From CAZQXD01 sp964597315 (GTDB lineage Bacteria > Pseudomonadota > Gammaproteobacteria > Competibacterales > Competibacteraceae), in NCBI GenBank assembly GCA_964597315.1, contig CAZQXD010000017.1, forward strand, positions 1 to 64,000: a stretch of 64,000 bases of DNA, in the 5' to 3' direction. A program made the translations under genes and the position numbers. How positions within the stretch are numbered: the stretch's first letter is position 1; each line of letters starts with the position of its first letter. Of this stretch, positions 40,040 to 48,503 are shown piece by piece. Under the pieces are notes generated by a model. The model ran no database searches and was not told where the DNA came from. It saw nothing but the letters and a program-made list of their open reading frames with translations.

Positions 40040-41806
40040 CTAAACGTCTGGCCCCCAGCCAAACTCCTGAACGGTTTTGAATAACTGGGTGTCGGAGACA
40101 ATACCCAGGGGCTGCCCGTCCTTTTCTACCACCAAACGGCGGATATTGTTCTCCACCATCTTGGCGGAAGCATCATGCAAGGATAGGTCTTCGGGCACCA
40201 TCATCAATGGCCGGGTGGCAATTTCGTCCACCGATACACTGGCCGGGGAGCGATTGGCGCTCACGATCTTCTTGACCACATCCCGCTGGGTCATGATGCC
40301 CCATTGACCATTGTCGTTAGGCTCCACCAGCACCGCGTCGATATTGGCATCGCGCATGGCATGGATAGCGAAGTTGACGGTTTCGTCACCCTTGATGCTG
40401 GTCACCCGGGTCATGATGTCACCGACCAGGGTGGGTATCCGCCCGGAAGTTTTCATAGCCTGGGTTGGGTTGGCCACCCGCAGCGCCTCCCGGACCTTAC
40501 GTTCCGCCTTTACCCCCATCCGGCGGCGCTCTTCCTCCTCGACCAGGGTTTGGGCGCCACCCTTGATCTTGGTGATTAAAGCGTCACCGAAGCCACTGGT
40601 CGATAGCTCAGTGGCGCCCTCCATCTGCCGGGCGAAGTCGTAGGTGACGGTTTTGTCGGCAATAACCTTGGGGAAAGCCGCGTTGATAAGGTCGGCGGCC
40701 TCTTTCCAACCCATATACTCCAACATCATGACCCCGGACAGTAGCAAGGAGGAGGGATTTACCTTGTCCAGATTGGCATATTTGGGGGCGGTGCCGTGGG
40801 TGGCTTCGAATACCGCCACGAAATCGGCGATATTGGCGCCCGGAGCGATGCCGACCCCGCCCACTTCAGCGGCGGCGGCGTCGGACAGGTAATCACCGTT
40901 GAGGTTGAGGGTGGCTAGTACGTCGAACTCTGCTGGCCGCAACATCAGTAACTGAAAGATGATGTCGGCGATCCGGTCTTTGATGACGACCTTGCCCTCG
41001 GGACGGATGCCGCCGTGAATGCTGTACAACTCATCCTCGGTAATGGTCTGGTCGGCAAACTCATCCCGAGCGATTTCGTAGCCCCAATTACGGAAGGCGC
41101 CTTCCGTAAATTTCATGATGTTGCCCTTATGCACCAGGGTCACTGATTCCCGGCCATGGTCGATGGCGTACTGGATGGCCTTGCGGACTAGGCGCTTGGT
41201 GCCGAAAGCCGAGACTGGTTTGATGCCAAGGCCAGCGCCCTCGAAAAAATGGGCGCTCATTTCCTCGCGCAGAAACTTGGCGACTTTTTGGTTTTTCTCG
41301 GTGCCGGATTTATATTCAATACCCGAGTAAACGTCTTCGGTATTCTCCCGAAAAATTACCACGTCCACCTGCTCAGGATGGCGCAGGGGCGAGGGTACGC
41401 CGGCATAGTATCGAACCGGGCGCACGCAGGCGTAGAGATCCAGTTCCTGGCGCAGGGCCACATTCAAGGAGCGATAGCCGCCACCCACGGGTGTGGTTAG
41501 GGGACCTTTGATAGATACGACAATATCTTTTAGGGCATCCAGAGTTTCAGCGGGAAAATAATTGCCATCGTAATACTCGGCGGCCTTCTCCCCCATATAT
41601 AGCTCGCACCAGTGGATCTTGCGTTTGCCCCCGTAGGCTTGCTTCACCGCAGCATTCCAGACCCGCAGGCTGGCCTGGGTGATATCCGGCCCGATACCGT
41701 CGCCTTCCACGTAGCCGACGATGGGATTATCGGGAACATGCAGCTTACCGTCCCGTATGGTTATTTTTTCACCGCCCTCGGGAATTCTGATGTGTTTGTA
41801 CGCCAT
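40040..41806 (-). CDS. icd: NADP-dependent isocitrate dehydrogenase fused to a C-terminal CBS-domain pair
   Basis: TCA-cycle enzyme making 2-oxoglutarate. Residues 1-418 align with the 416-residue E. coli enzyme: GYVEGDGIGPDI, Ser113 in VGGGYRSLNVALRQ (the AceK phosphorylation and substrate site), FRENTEDVYSGIE and HGTAPKYA with Lys342/Tyr343 plus Tyr389/Arg393, the NADP-selecting residues. A charged linker (about 420-455) leads to two CBS motifs (about 461-518 and 525-582: PTLVGDIMTRVTSIKG, GIMTQRDVVKKI, IRRLVVEKDGQPLGIVSD). CBS pairs bind adenine nucleotides, so allosteric control by energy charge is inferred. AAGGAGGT precedes the ATG. Confidence 0.95.
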   Translation of the reverse strand: MAYKHIRIPEGGEKITIRDGKLHVPDNPIVGYVEGDGIGPDITQASLRVWNAAVKQAYGGKRKIHWCELYMGEKAAEYYDGNYFPAETLDALKDIVVSIKGPLTTPVGGGYRSLNVALRQELDLYACVRPVRYYAGVPSPLRHPEQVDVVIFRENTEDVYSGIEYKSGTEKNQKVAKFLREEMSAHFFEGAGLGIKPVSAFGTKRLVRKAIQYAIDHGRESVTLVHKGNIMKFTEGAFRNWGYEIARDEFADQTITEDELYSIHGGIRPEGKVVIKDRIADIIFQLLMLRPAEFDVLATLNLNGDYLSDAAAAEVGGVGIAPGANIADFVAVFEATHGTAPKYANLDKVNPSSLLLSGVMMLEYMGWKEAADLINAAFPKVIADKTVTYDFARQMEGATELSTSGFGDALITKIKGGAQTLVEEEERRRMGVKAERKVREALRVANPTQAMKTSGRIPTLVGDIMTRVTSIKGDETVNFAIHAMRDANIDAVLVEPNDNGQWGIMTQRDVVKKIVSANRSPASVSVDEIATRPLMMVPEDLSLHDASAKMVENNIRRLVVEKDGQPLGIVSDTQLFKTVQEFGWGPDV

Positions 41807-41893
41807 TGGACCTCCTTCCTCGTCTGTGAGAGTAGGAAAGTGAACCGGAAGGCAATGGTTAACCCAAGCCCATATCCAGCTAGCCGTGAAATA

Positions 41894-41922
41894 ACGATAG
41901 GATAAGGGTACAGCAGAGACAA
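41894..41922 (-). promoter_or_regulatory. Possible icd promoter
   Basis: TTGTCT (41922-41917, minus strand) and TATCGT (41899-41894) are separated by 17 bases, about 90 bases before the icd start. Confidence 0.35.
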
Positions 41923-41999
41923 CGCCGAGGGGGATCAGCCCAGGTCTTTGACCCGGTGCGCGGCAAGCCCCGTCCTTCTGGGCCTAAAGGAGGTCTGCT

Positions 42000-42464
42000 T
42001 CATAGCGCACCGGCAAAGCCAGCTTGGCGCCATGCTTCATAGACCACGATAGCCACCGCATTGGATAGGTTGAGGCTGCGAACCGAAGACACCATGGGAA
42101 TCCTCACCTGTCGATCAATGGGGATTGAATCCAGCACGGTATTTGGCAGACCTCGAGTCTCTGGACCGAATAATAGAGCGTCTTCAGGACGATAGACCAC
42201 ATCGTTGAAACGTTGCCCGCCGCGGGTAGTAAAGGCAAACAACCGCTCTGGATTCATTTTCTTGAGACAAGCATCCAAACTGCCATGCAGTTGTAACCGC
42301 ACCCACTCATGATAATCTAGCCCGGCGCGCCGTAGTTTACGGTCATTGAGTTGGAAGCCCAATGGCTGGATCAAGTGAAGTTGGCAGCCAGTATTGGCGC
42401 ATAAGCGGATGATGTTCCCGGTGTTTGGAGGTATTTCCGGCTCAAAGAGAATAATTTGGAACAT
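42000..42464 (-). CDS. trmL: tRNA (cytidine/uridine-2'-O-)-methyltransferase TrmL
   Basis: Methylates the wobble position of tRNA-Leu. The 154-residue SPOUT protein begins MFQIILFEPEIPPNTGNIIR and has DALLFGPETRGLP and the knot motif IPMVSSVRSLNLSNAVAIV. It is one of the smallest SPOUT enzymes and has the standard length. It lies 66 bases downstream of ntrC on the same strand. Confidence 0.96.
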   Translation of the reverse strand: MFQIILFEPEIPPNTGNIIRLCANTGCQLHLIQPLGFQLNDRKLRRAGLDYHEWVRLQLHGSLDACLKKMNPERLFAFTTRGGQRFNDVVYRPEDALLFGPETRGLPNTVLDSIPIDRQVRIPMVSSVRSLNLSNAVAIVVYEAWRQAGFAGAL

Positions 42465-42530
42465 GCTTCAGTATAATCCAAGGGCCATAATTCGCGGCAT
42501 AGATGGCTGCTCCAAACCGACCAACCTAGC

Positions 42531-43925
42531 TCATTCCAACTCCAGCTCTTTGATTTTTCGGGTCAGGGTGTTGCGCCCCCAGCCCAGTAGCTTGGCGGCG
42601 TCCTGGCGGTGACCGCCGGTGTGCTTGAGGGCCGTGACGATCAATACCCGCTCGAAGGCTGGCAGAGCCGTATCTAGAATCTGGCTACCGCCATGGGATA
42701 AGGTCTGGCGCGCCCACTGCCGCAAGGCATCTTGCCAGTCCTCAACGCCACTCGGCGCATTCGGCTGGTCGCGCAGTTCAGGGGGCAGATCTTCCATATG
42801 TACCTCCCGCCCCGAAGCCATTACCGTAAGCCAGCGACATAGATTCTCTATCTGCCGCACATTACCCGGCCAGTCCAACTTGGCCAAATACGCTTCTACA
42901 TCCCCACGCACTAATTTGGGTTCCACATCGAGTTCATGGGCGGCCTGTTTTAGAAAATGGCGCAGCAGCAGGGGGATATCCTCTCGGCGCTTGCGTAGCG
43001 ACGGCAGATGGATACGGATCACGTTGAGACGGTGGAAAAGATCTTCCCTGAACAATCCCTCCCGGACCCGCTGTTCGAGATCCTGATGAGTGGCGGCGAT
43101 CACCCGTACATCCACCCGGGTTGGGGTATGACCGCCTACTCGGTAAAACTCCCCCTCGGCCAGTACCCGCAACAGTCGGGTTTGCAATTCCTGAGGCATA
43201 TCACCGATTTCATCCAAAAACAGAGTGCCGCCGTCAGCCTGCTCAAAACGACCTTGGCGGGCGGTTTGAGCCCCCGTAAAAGCGCCTCGTTCGTGACCGA
43301 ACAGCTCGGACTCTAATAGATCTCTGGGAATAGCCGCCATATTCAGAGCGATGAACGGTTGCCCAGATCGCGGGCTATGGCGATGCAAGGCCCGAGCCAC
43401 CAGCTCCTTGCCAGTGCCGGATTCACCATTGATCATCACTGTTATATTGGAACGGGACAAGCGGCCAATGGCCCGGAATACTTCCTGCATGGCGGGTGCT
43501 TCGCCGATGATTTCCGGCGCGGGGCCACTGGTATCCTCCCCCAGATTGTGTTGTCGGTGTAGATCACAGGCCCTGCGCACCAGGGCAACGGCCTCATCCA
43601 CGTCGAAAGGCTTAGGCAGATATTCGAAAGCTCCGCCTTGATAGGCCAACACGGCACTATCCAAATCGGAGTGCGCAGTCATGATAATGACTGGCAGATG
43701 GGGAGAACGCTCGCGAATCTGGGCTAGTAATTCTAGGCCATTGACCCCAGGCATTCTGATATCGGCAACGATAGCATCCGGTTCGTTTTTATCCATGGCT
43801 GGCAATACGCCAAGACCATTTTCAAAAGTTGTTACCAGCAGGTCCTCCCGTTGCAGTGCTTTTTCGAGCACCCAACGGATGGAATGATCGTCATCGATTA
43901 CCCAGACATGTTCCTTTCTAGCCAT
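42531..43925 (-). CDS. ntrC: Nitrogen regulation response regulator NtrC
   Basis: Sigma-54 activator of nitrogen genes. The 464-residue protein has a receiver domain with Asp55 (AIVADIRMPGVNG), an AAA+ domain with Walker A GESGTGKE (167-174) and the sigma-54-contacting GAFTGA (214-219), and a Fis-type C-terminal DNA-binding domain (AAKLLGWGRNTLTRKIKELE). ATG at 43925 overlaps the end of ntrB by 8 bases; the longer open frame upstream reads through ntrB. Target sites are visible at glnA. Confidence 0.97.
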   Translation of the reverse strand: MARKEHVWVIDDDHSIRWVLEKALQREDLLVTTFENGLGVLPAMDKNEPDAIVADIRMPGVNGLELLAQIRERSPHLPVIIMTAHSDLDSAVLAYQGGAFEYLPKPFDVDEAVALVRRACDLHRQHNLGEDTSGPAPEIIGEAPAMQEVFRAIGRLSRSNITVMINGESGTGKELVARALHRHSPRSGQPFIALNMAAIPRDLLESELFGHERGAFTGAQTARQGRFEQADGGTLFLDEIGDMPQELQTRLLRVLAEGEFYRVGGHTPTRVDVRVIAATHQDLEQRVREGLFREDLFHRLNVIRIHLPSLRKRREDIPLLLRHFLKQAAHELDVEPKLVRGDVEAYLAKLDWPGNVRQIENLCRWLTVMASGREVHMEDLPPELRDQPNAPSGVEDWQDALRQWARQTLSHGGSQILDTALPAFERVLIVTALKHTGGHRQDAAKLLGWGRNTLTRKIKELELE

Positions 43926-45003
43926 CAGCTTTCTCCAAAGGCAACAACAGTGTGAATGTGGTTTCCCCGGGGTGGCTCCTGCACTCGATGATGCCGCCAT
44001 GCTGGTTGACCAAATTTTGGGCCAATGACAGACCCAAACCGGTTCCATCGGCCCGGCCGGTAATCATGGGATAAAAAATTTCTTCTCTGATCGCTTGAGG
44101 AATACCTGGCCCGTTATCGACAATATCCAGTTGTGCCACTAGCTTATGTCGTTTATGACCAATAGTGATCTGTCGCTGTACCCGTGTACGTAGCAAAATC
44201 TCACCGCTACCTTCCATGGCCTGAACCGCGTTGCGGACAATATTCAGCACAGCCTGTATCAATTGATCAGGATCACCAATAAGCCCTGGTATACTGGGAT
44301 CGTAATCCCGCTCGATTTGGATACCGCCACCGATTTCGACTAACACCAGGCTGCGTACTCGTTCCAATAACCGATGGATATTGACTTCTTCGCGTACCGG
44401 CATGGTGGTGGGACCCAACATTCGATCAACCAAGTTACGCAGCCGATCAGCCTCGCCGATGATGACCCGGGTGTATTCCTTGAGACTATCATCGGCCAAT
44501 TCTCGTTCTAGAAGTTGTGCCGCGCCCCGCAGCCCGCCGAGAGGATTCTTGATTTCATGGGCTAGGTTGCGAAGCAAGGTGCGTGAGGTGTTGTGTTGAG
44601 CCAGTAGGTTTTCTTCACGAAGAACTCGTAGTTGGTGATCCACCTGACGCAATTCCACCAGCAATTCTACTGTTGTTTCTTTTTCCTGAAGTGGGGTGAC
44701 AGTGCAATCCACCGTAATGGAACGGTTTCCTGGTAGGATCAGTTGTAGCTCTCTTTCTGTATAGGGATTACCACTTTGTAAACAGTGCCGCATCCCCGCC
44801 ACCAGCACATCGGTCCCTACAGCCAGATCTTTAAATACCATCCCTTTAGCTTGGCGAAAACTCAGAGCAAACAACATTTCCGAGGCCGAGTTCATATATA
44901 TTAGCCGCAACCGCGACTCTAATATGACAATGCCGGTTGACATACCGTCTAGGATTTGACGGGAATAGTCGGGCTTTACCACAGATTCGGTCTCTCTTCG
45001 CAT
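43918..45003 (-). CDS. ntrB: Nitrogen regulation sensor kinase NtrB
   Basis: Soluble histidine kinase controlled by PII protein. The 361-residue protein has an N-terminal PAS domain (about 15-125), the phospho-acceptor His149 in RNLAHEIKNPLGGLRG, and an ATPase domain with QAVLNIVRNAVQAM and DNGPGIPQ...GTGLGLSLAQNLV. No membrane segment. It is 243 bases downstream of glnA, behind the glnA terminator. Confidence 0.97.
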   Translation of the reverse strand: MRRETESVVKPDYSRQILDGMSTGIVILESRLRLIYMNSASEMLFALSFRQAKGMVFKDLAVGTDVLVAGMRHCLQSGNPYTERELQLILPGNRSITVDCTVTPLQEKETTVELLVELRQVDHQLRVLREENLLAQHNTSRTLLRNLAHEIKNPLGGLRGAAQLLERELADDSLKEYTRVIIGEADRLRNLVDRMLGPTTMPVREEVNIHRLLERVRSLVLVEIGGGIQIERDYDPSIPGLIGDPDQLIQAVLNIVRNAVQAMEGSGEILLRTRVQRQITIGHKRHKLVAQLDIVDNGPGIPQAIREEIFYPMITGRADGTGLGLSLAQNLVNQHGGIIECRSHPGETTFTLLLPLEKADG

Positions 45004-45164
45004 AAGAAACAGAAAGCAAAAACGAAACCAACAGTAGAATTGGATTACGGAAATTTATAGCACCCAAAATAATACTGTTTTATTGCGGAACAATTAAGAG
45101 AGTAGCAAGCAATCCCTCACTGTAATCTAGATGGGTTCGCATCATATCAACATATCTAAAGTTA

Positions 45165-45178
45165 TTGATAATAATCAA
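45165..45178. promoter_or_regulatory. FNR/Anr-type box upstream of ntrBC
   Basis: TTGAT-AATA-ATCAA is a perfect match to the FNR-family consensus TTGATN4ATCAA. On the minus strand a -10 like element TATGAT lies at 45146-45141, which places the centre of the box near -40 of the resulting start, the class II activator position. It is 162 bases before ntrB. Confidence 0.45.
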
Positions 45179-45202
45179 TTTTTTCTATTTTTCCAAAACT
45201 GA

Positions 45203-45222
45203 AACGCCCCTGGAGGGGCGTT
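45203..45222 (-). terminator. Terminator after glnA
   Basis: On the minus strand AACGCCCC-TCCA-GGGGCGTT is a perfect eight-pair hairpin 24 bases after the glnA stop; the following sequence TCAGTTTTGG is only moderately T-rich, so termination may be partial and allow glnA-ntrBC readthrough as in enterics. Confidence 0.7.
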
Positions 45223-45246
45223 CCTGAATTAGAATCACAGATCACC

Positions 45247-46659
45247 TTAGAGGCTGAAATACAGATCGAACTCCACTGGGTGCGTTGTCATACGCAACCG
45301 AGTGACTTCCTCCATTTTCAGCTTGATATAAGCGTCGATCAAATCGTTGGTGAACACGTTCCCTTTGAGTAGAAATTCCCGATCATCATCTAAAGCGGAC
45401 AGCGCCTGATCGAAAGCGTAGCAGACCTGAGGAATCTCTTTTTCCTCCTCCGGGGGCAGATCATACAGATCCTTATCCATGGCATCACCCGGGTGAATCT
45501 TGTTCTGGATGCCATCCAGACCGGCCATCAACATCGCAGTAAAGGCCAGATAAGGATTCGCGGTAGAGTCAGGAAAACGCACTTCGATGCGCCGCGCTTT
45601 AGGATTGGATACATAGGGAATACGGATAGAAGCGGATCGGTTGCGAGCTGAATATGCCAGCATCACCGGTGCTTCAAAACCTGGCACCAAACGCTTATAA
45701 CTGTTGGTGGATGCATTGGCAAAAGCATTCAACGCACGGGCATGCTTGATGATACCACCGATATAAAATAGGGCAGTTTCAGATAAACCGCCATAGAGGT
45801 CACCAGAAAATAGGTTTTTACCGTCTTTGGCCAAGGACTGATGAACGTGCATGCCATTTCCGTTGTCACCTACCAACGGTTTCGGCATAAATGTCGCTGT
45901 CTTTCCGTAGCTGTGGGCCACATTTTGAATGACATACTTTAGAATCTGAATTTCATCAGATTTTTTAGTTAGCGTATTAAATCCAACACCAATTTCACAC
46001 TGGCCTGCGGTAGCAACCTCGTGATGGTGTACTTCCACATCAATACCCATGTCTTCCAATGTCAAGCACATGGCAGCTCGAATATCCACCAGTGAATCGA
46101 CCGGAGGAACCGGGAAGTACCCACCCTTCACCTGGGGACGATGACCCATGTTGCCGTCTGCATAAACGGTTTCAGTATTCCAACCGGCTTCCTGAGAGTC
46201 GATCTTATAAAAAGAACCACTGATGTCGGAACGCCAGCGCACATCATCGAAGATGAAAAATTCGTTTTCTGGTCCGAAGTAGGCCGTATCAGCAATGCCA
46301 GTGGATTTCAGATAGGCTTCGGCGCGCTTTGCCAACGACCGCGGGTCACGCTCGTAACCCTGCATAGTGCTTGGCTCAATGATATCGCAAGTGATATTTA
46401 CGGTGGGTTCATCGAAAAACGGATCGACAAGAGCGGTATCGGGATCAGGCATCAGAATCATATCGGATTCTTGAATACCCTTCCAACCGGCGATGGAGGA
46501 GCCATCAAACATCTTCCCATCTTCAAAGACGTCCTCATCCACCTTACTCGCCGGCACAGTTACGTGCTGTTCCTTTCCACGAGTATCCGTGAATCGGAAA
46601 TCCACGAATTTGATCCCCTTTTCTTCAATTAATTTCAGTACGTCTTTACCTGAAGACAT
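45247..46659 (-). CDS. glnA: Glutamine synthetase type I
   Basis: Makes glutamine from glutamate and ammonia. The 470-residue protein has WKGIQESDMILMPDPDT, the ATP/ammonia site NGNGMHVHQSLAKDGKN, RNRSASIRIPYV and the adenylylation tyrosine Tyr399 in DLYDLPPEEEKEIPQ, so it is the adenylylation-controlled beta type. GGAGGAG precedes the ATG. Its third codon positions are more AT-rich than the genes to its left. Confidence 0.98.
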   Translation of the reverse strand: MSSGKDVLKLIEEKGIKFVDFRFTDTRGKEQHVTVPASKVDEDVFEDGKMFDGSSIAGWKGIQESDMILMPDPDTALVDPFFDEPTVNITCDIIEPSTMQGYERDPRSLAKRAEAYLKSTGIADTAYFGPENEFFIFDDVRWRSDISGSFYKIDSQEAGWNTETVYADGNMGHRPQVKGGYFPVPPVDSLVDIRAAMCLTLEDMGIDVEVHHHEVATAGQCEIGVGFNTLTKKSDEIQILKYVIQNVAHSYGKTATFMPKPLVGDNGNGMHVHQSLAKDGKNLFSGDLYGGLSETALFYIGGIIKHARALNAFANASTNSYKRLVPGFEAPVMLAYSARNRSASIRIPYVSNPKARRIEVRFPDSTANPYLAFTAMLMAGLDGIQNKIHPGDAMDKDLYDLPPEEEKEIPQVCYAFDQALSALDDDREFLLKGNVFTNDLIDAYIKLKMEEVTRLRMTTHPVEFDLYFSL

Positions 46660-46741
46660 CTCTACTCCTCCGAATCAGAGAGAATTGCTAGGATGGAACG
46701 ACTTTTTGCGATAGTTGTAAAATAATCGCATGGGCAAGTCT

Positions 46742-46759
46742 TAAGCATAAAGTATGCCA
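46742..46759 (-). promoter_or_regulatory. Sigma-54 promoter of glnA
   Basis: On the minus strand TGGCATACTTTATGCTTA has the obligatory GG (-24) and GC (-12) exactly ten bases apart, and matches TGGCAC-N5-TTGCW in most positions. Transcription would start near 46733, about 73 bases before glnA. Confidence 0.75.
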
Positions 46760-46813
46760 GGATAAAAAGTCCAAAAAACGGCGGATTATGTGAAATTTCC
46801 AGAGCAATGATCT

Positions 46814-46843
46814 ATTGTAGCGCACAAAATTAGTGCATGTCTG
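46814..46843 (-). promoter_or_regulatory. NtrC site overlapping a sigma-70-like promoter of glnA
   Basis: TGCACTAATTTTGTGCG (46837-46821, minus strand) matches the NtrC consensus GCAC-N7-GTGC, centred about 96 bases upstream of the sigma-54 start, the usual enhancer position. It fills the 18-base spacer between CAGACA (46843-46838) and TACAAT (46819-46814), a sigma-70-like pair. This resembles E. coli, where NtrC represses glnAp1 and activates glnAp2. A weaker half-site GGTGCA lies at 46863-46868. Confidence 0.65.
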
Positions 46844-46859
46844 CAAAATTACGGCGTTT

Positions 46860-47152
46860 TTTGGTGCAATCAGACGCTTCCTTACTTCATGTTCTTGATC
46901 ATCAGTCGTCAATTTTTCGTCCTCCTGACTACCGTCTTGCTGTATAAACCCAAATATCTATGTCCTACCGCTTTTAAGCCAGCCACTATATAACTATATT
47001 GGCAAATACTTTTTTGCATATTCATTAGGCAACCATGTAGCGTTTGGTCTTACATGCGTTTGGCTAGGCATAGCCTTAGCTCCCTGAGGCTGCCAACCGG
47101 CTTGGTCTCCGCTAGACTAGTTATATCTATTGACTTTTCTAATGGAAAACAA
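46860..47152. other. AT-rich intergenic stretch between glnA control sites and the patatin gene
   Basis: The full gap from glnA to the patatin start is 493 bases. The glnA control sites use the left part; the rest is AT-rich with small imperfect inverted repeats around 47060-47095 (AGGCATAGCCT, then AGCCT...AGGCT). No convincing gene, terminator or strong promoter was seen. Confidence 0.5.
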
Positions 47153-48349
47153 ATGTTAGACTGCGGTCGGAGTGCTGAGCAGCCACACCCCAAGGTAGGC
47201 TTGATACTCACTGGAGGGGGTGCGCGGGCCGCTTATCAAGTTGGTGTCCTCAAGGCTGTGGCGGAACTCAAACCTGAAGGACTACCTGTCCCCTTTCCTA
47301 TTATTTGTGGCACATCAGCAGGCGCTATCAATGCAGCAGTCTTAGCCAGTGAAGCCGACGACTTTCGGCGCGGCGTCTCTCATCTACTTCAAGTATGGTC
47401 AAATTTCTCAGTTGAGCGCGTCTTTCGTACAGAGCCTTCAATAGCGATCATGAGTGGCATGCGTTGGATACTCTCGGTACTCTTGGGAGGGCTTGGTCGC
47501 TTTACCCCAAAATCAGTTTTAGACAACGAGCCACTACGATGTCTTCTGGAGCAACATCTTCGTCCAGATCGGATTCAAAAATGGATTGACAGCGATATTT
47601 TACACGCATTCAGTATTACTGCGGCTTCCTACACTTCAGCTCAATCAGTGACATTTTATCAGGGGAAACCCGACATTTGCCCTTGGACTCGAACCCGTAG
47701 AATCGGTATCCCTCGTCCGATTACCTTAGATCATCTGATGGCCTCTATCGCCATTCCGATTTTATTCCCCGCAGTCCGTATCGGATATGAGTATTACGGT
47801 GATGGTTCCATGCATCAATTAGCGCCTTTAAGCTCGGCGCTACATTTAGGAGCAGATCGATTATTGGTGATTGAAATGCGAAATGATAAGCCAGATCGAC
47901 CCGATATCACCCGCCGCGTTATTCAATATCCCACATTAGGTCAGATTTCTGGTTACATTTTAGATACTTTGTTTATGGATGGTTTATCCATGGATGTAGA
48001 GCGGTTAAAACGAGTCAACTATACCTTGCAGAATATCGCGCATGATCGCAGGGCCAATACCCCTTTACGGCATATTGAGTTGCTGACCATTTTTCCGAGT
48101 GAAGATATACGTCCTATAGCAGAACGCTTTGCGGGAGAGTTCCCTAGATCGGTTCGATTCTTGCTGAGCAGTGTCGGCGCTTTCAATCAAGGTGGACTAC
48201 CTTTGATGAGCTACCTGCTCTTTGAACGTAATTTTTGCAATGAATTGATTGATTTAGGGTATCACGACGCCATGCGGAATAAACATAAGATTCAACGGTT
48301 GCTTTCTGTATCTCAGGATACTTCCGTTACACCATCCCCCGAACCATAG
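47153..48349 (+). CDS. Patatin-like phospholipase family protein
   Basis: A 398-residue lipid acyl hydrolase of the bacterial patatin type. It has the oxyanion loop LTGGGARAAYQVGVLKA, the nucleophile elbow CGTSAGAINAAVLA (GxSxG) and the catalytic Asp in YYGDGSMHQLAP (DG-S in place of the more common DG-G/A). The frame is open from 47054, but ATG at 47153 has GGAAA at good spacing and starts near the conserved core. Role is probably membrane lipid turnover; no signal peptide. The stop codon lies inside the 42-base palindrome that contains parS. Confidence 0.85.
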   Translation: MLDCGRSAEQPHPKVGLILTGGGARAAYQVGVLKAVAELKPEGLPVPFPIICGTSAGAINAAVLASEADDFRRGVSHLLQVWSNFSVERVFRTEPSIAIMSGMRWILSVLLGGLGRFTPKSVLDNEPLRCLLEQHLRPDRIQKWIDSDILHAFSITAASYTSAQSVTFYQGKPDICPWTRTRRIGIPRPITLDHLMASIAIPILFPAVRIGYEYYGDGSMHQLAPLSSALHLGADRLLVIEMRNDKPDRPDITRRVIQYPTLGQISGYILDTLFMDGLSMDVERLKRVNYTLQNIAHDRRANTPLRHIELLTIFPSEDIRPIAERFAGEFPRSVRFLLSSVGAFNQGGLPLMSYLLFERNFCNELIDLGYHDAMRNKHKIQRLLSVSQDTSVTPSPEP

Positions 48350-48382
48350 CGCATGTTTCACGTGAAACATGCGCTATGGTTC
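48341..48382. repeat. 42-base perfect palindrome centred on a parS site
   Basis: Two 21-base arms (48341-48361 and 48362-48382) are exact reverse complements with no spacer. The middle 16 bases are a parS site; the extra 13 bases on each side are also perfectly symmetric. The left arm includes the last codons of the patatin gene. As RNA it would form a very stable hairpin and may end that transcript, although no T run follows. Confidence 0.95.
48354..48369. promoter_or_regulatory. parS site 1
   Basis: TGTTTCACGTGAAACA is an exact match to the universal parS consensus TGTTNCACGTGAAACA bound by ParB. It lies 11.9 kb left of the origin, just after the patatin gene. ParB is encoded at 3.1-4.0 kb. 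Confidence 0.95.
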
Positions 48383-48503
48383 AGGGTTTAAGAGTTCACT
48401 ATAGAAACATTGGATGAAAACCAAATTATTATGGAGATATACTAGCGTAGCAACCTATTCAGTAAGGTTGTGATTCTCACTACTGGCAACCGGGAGACAC
48501 TCA

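Noticed and set aside
46688..46912. 74-codon minus-strand open frame upstream of glnA
   Set aside because: It overlaps the sigma-54 promoter and NtrC site and shows no recognisable protein features.
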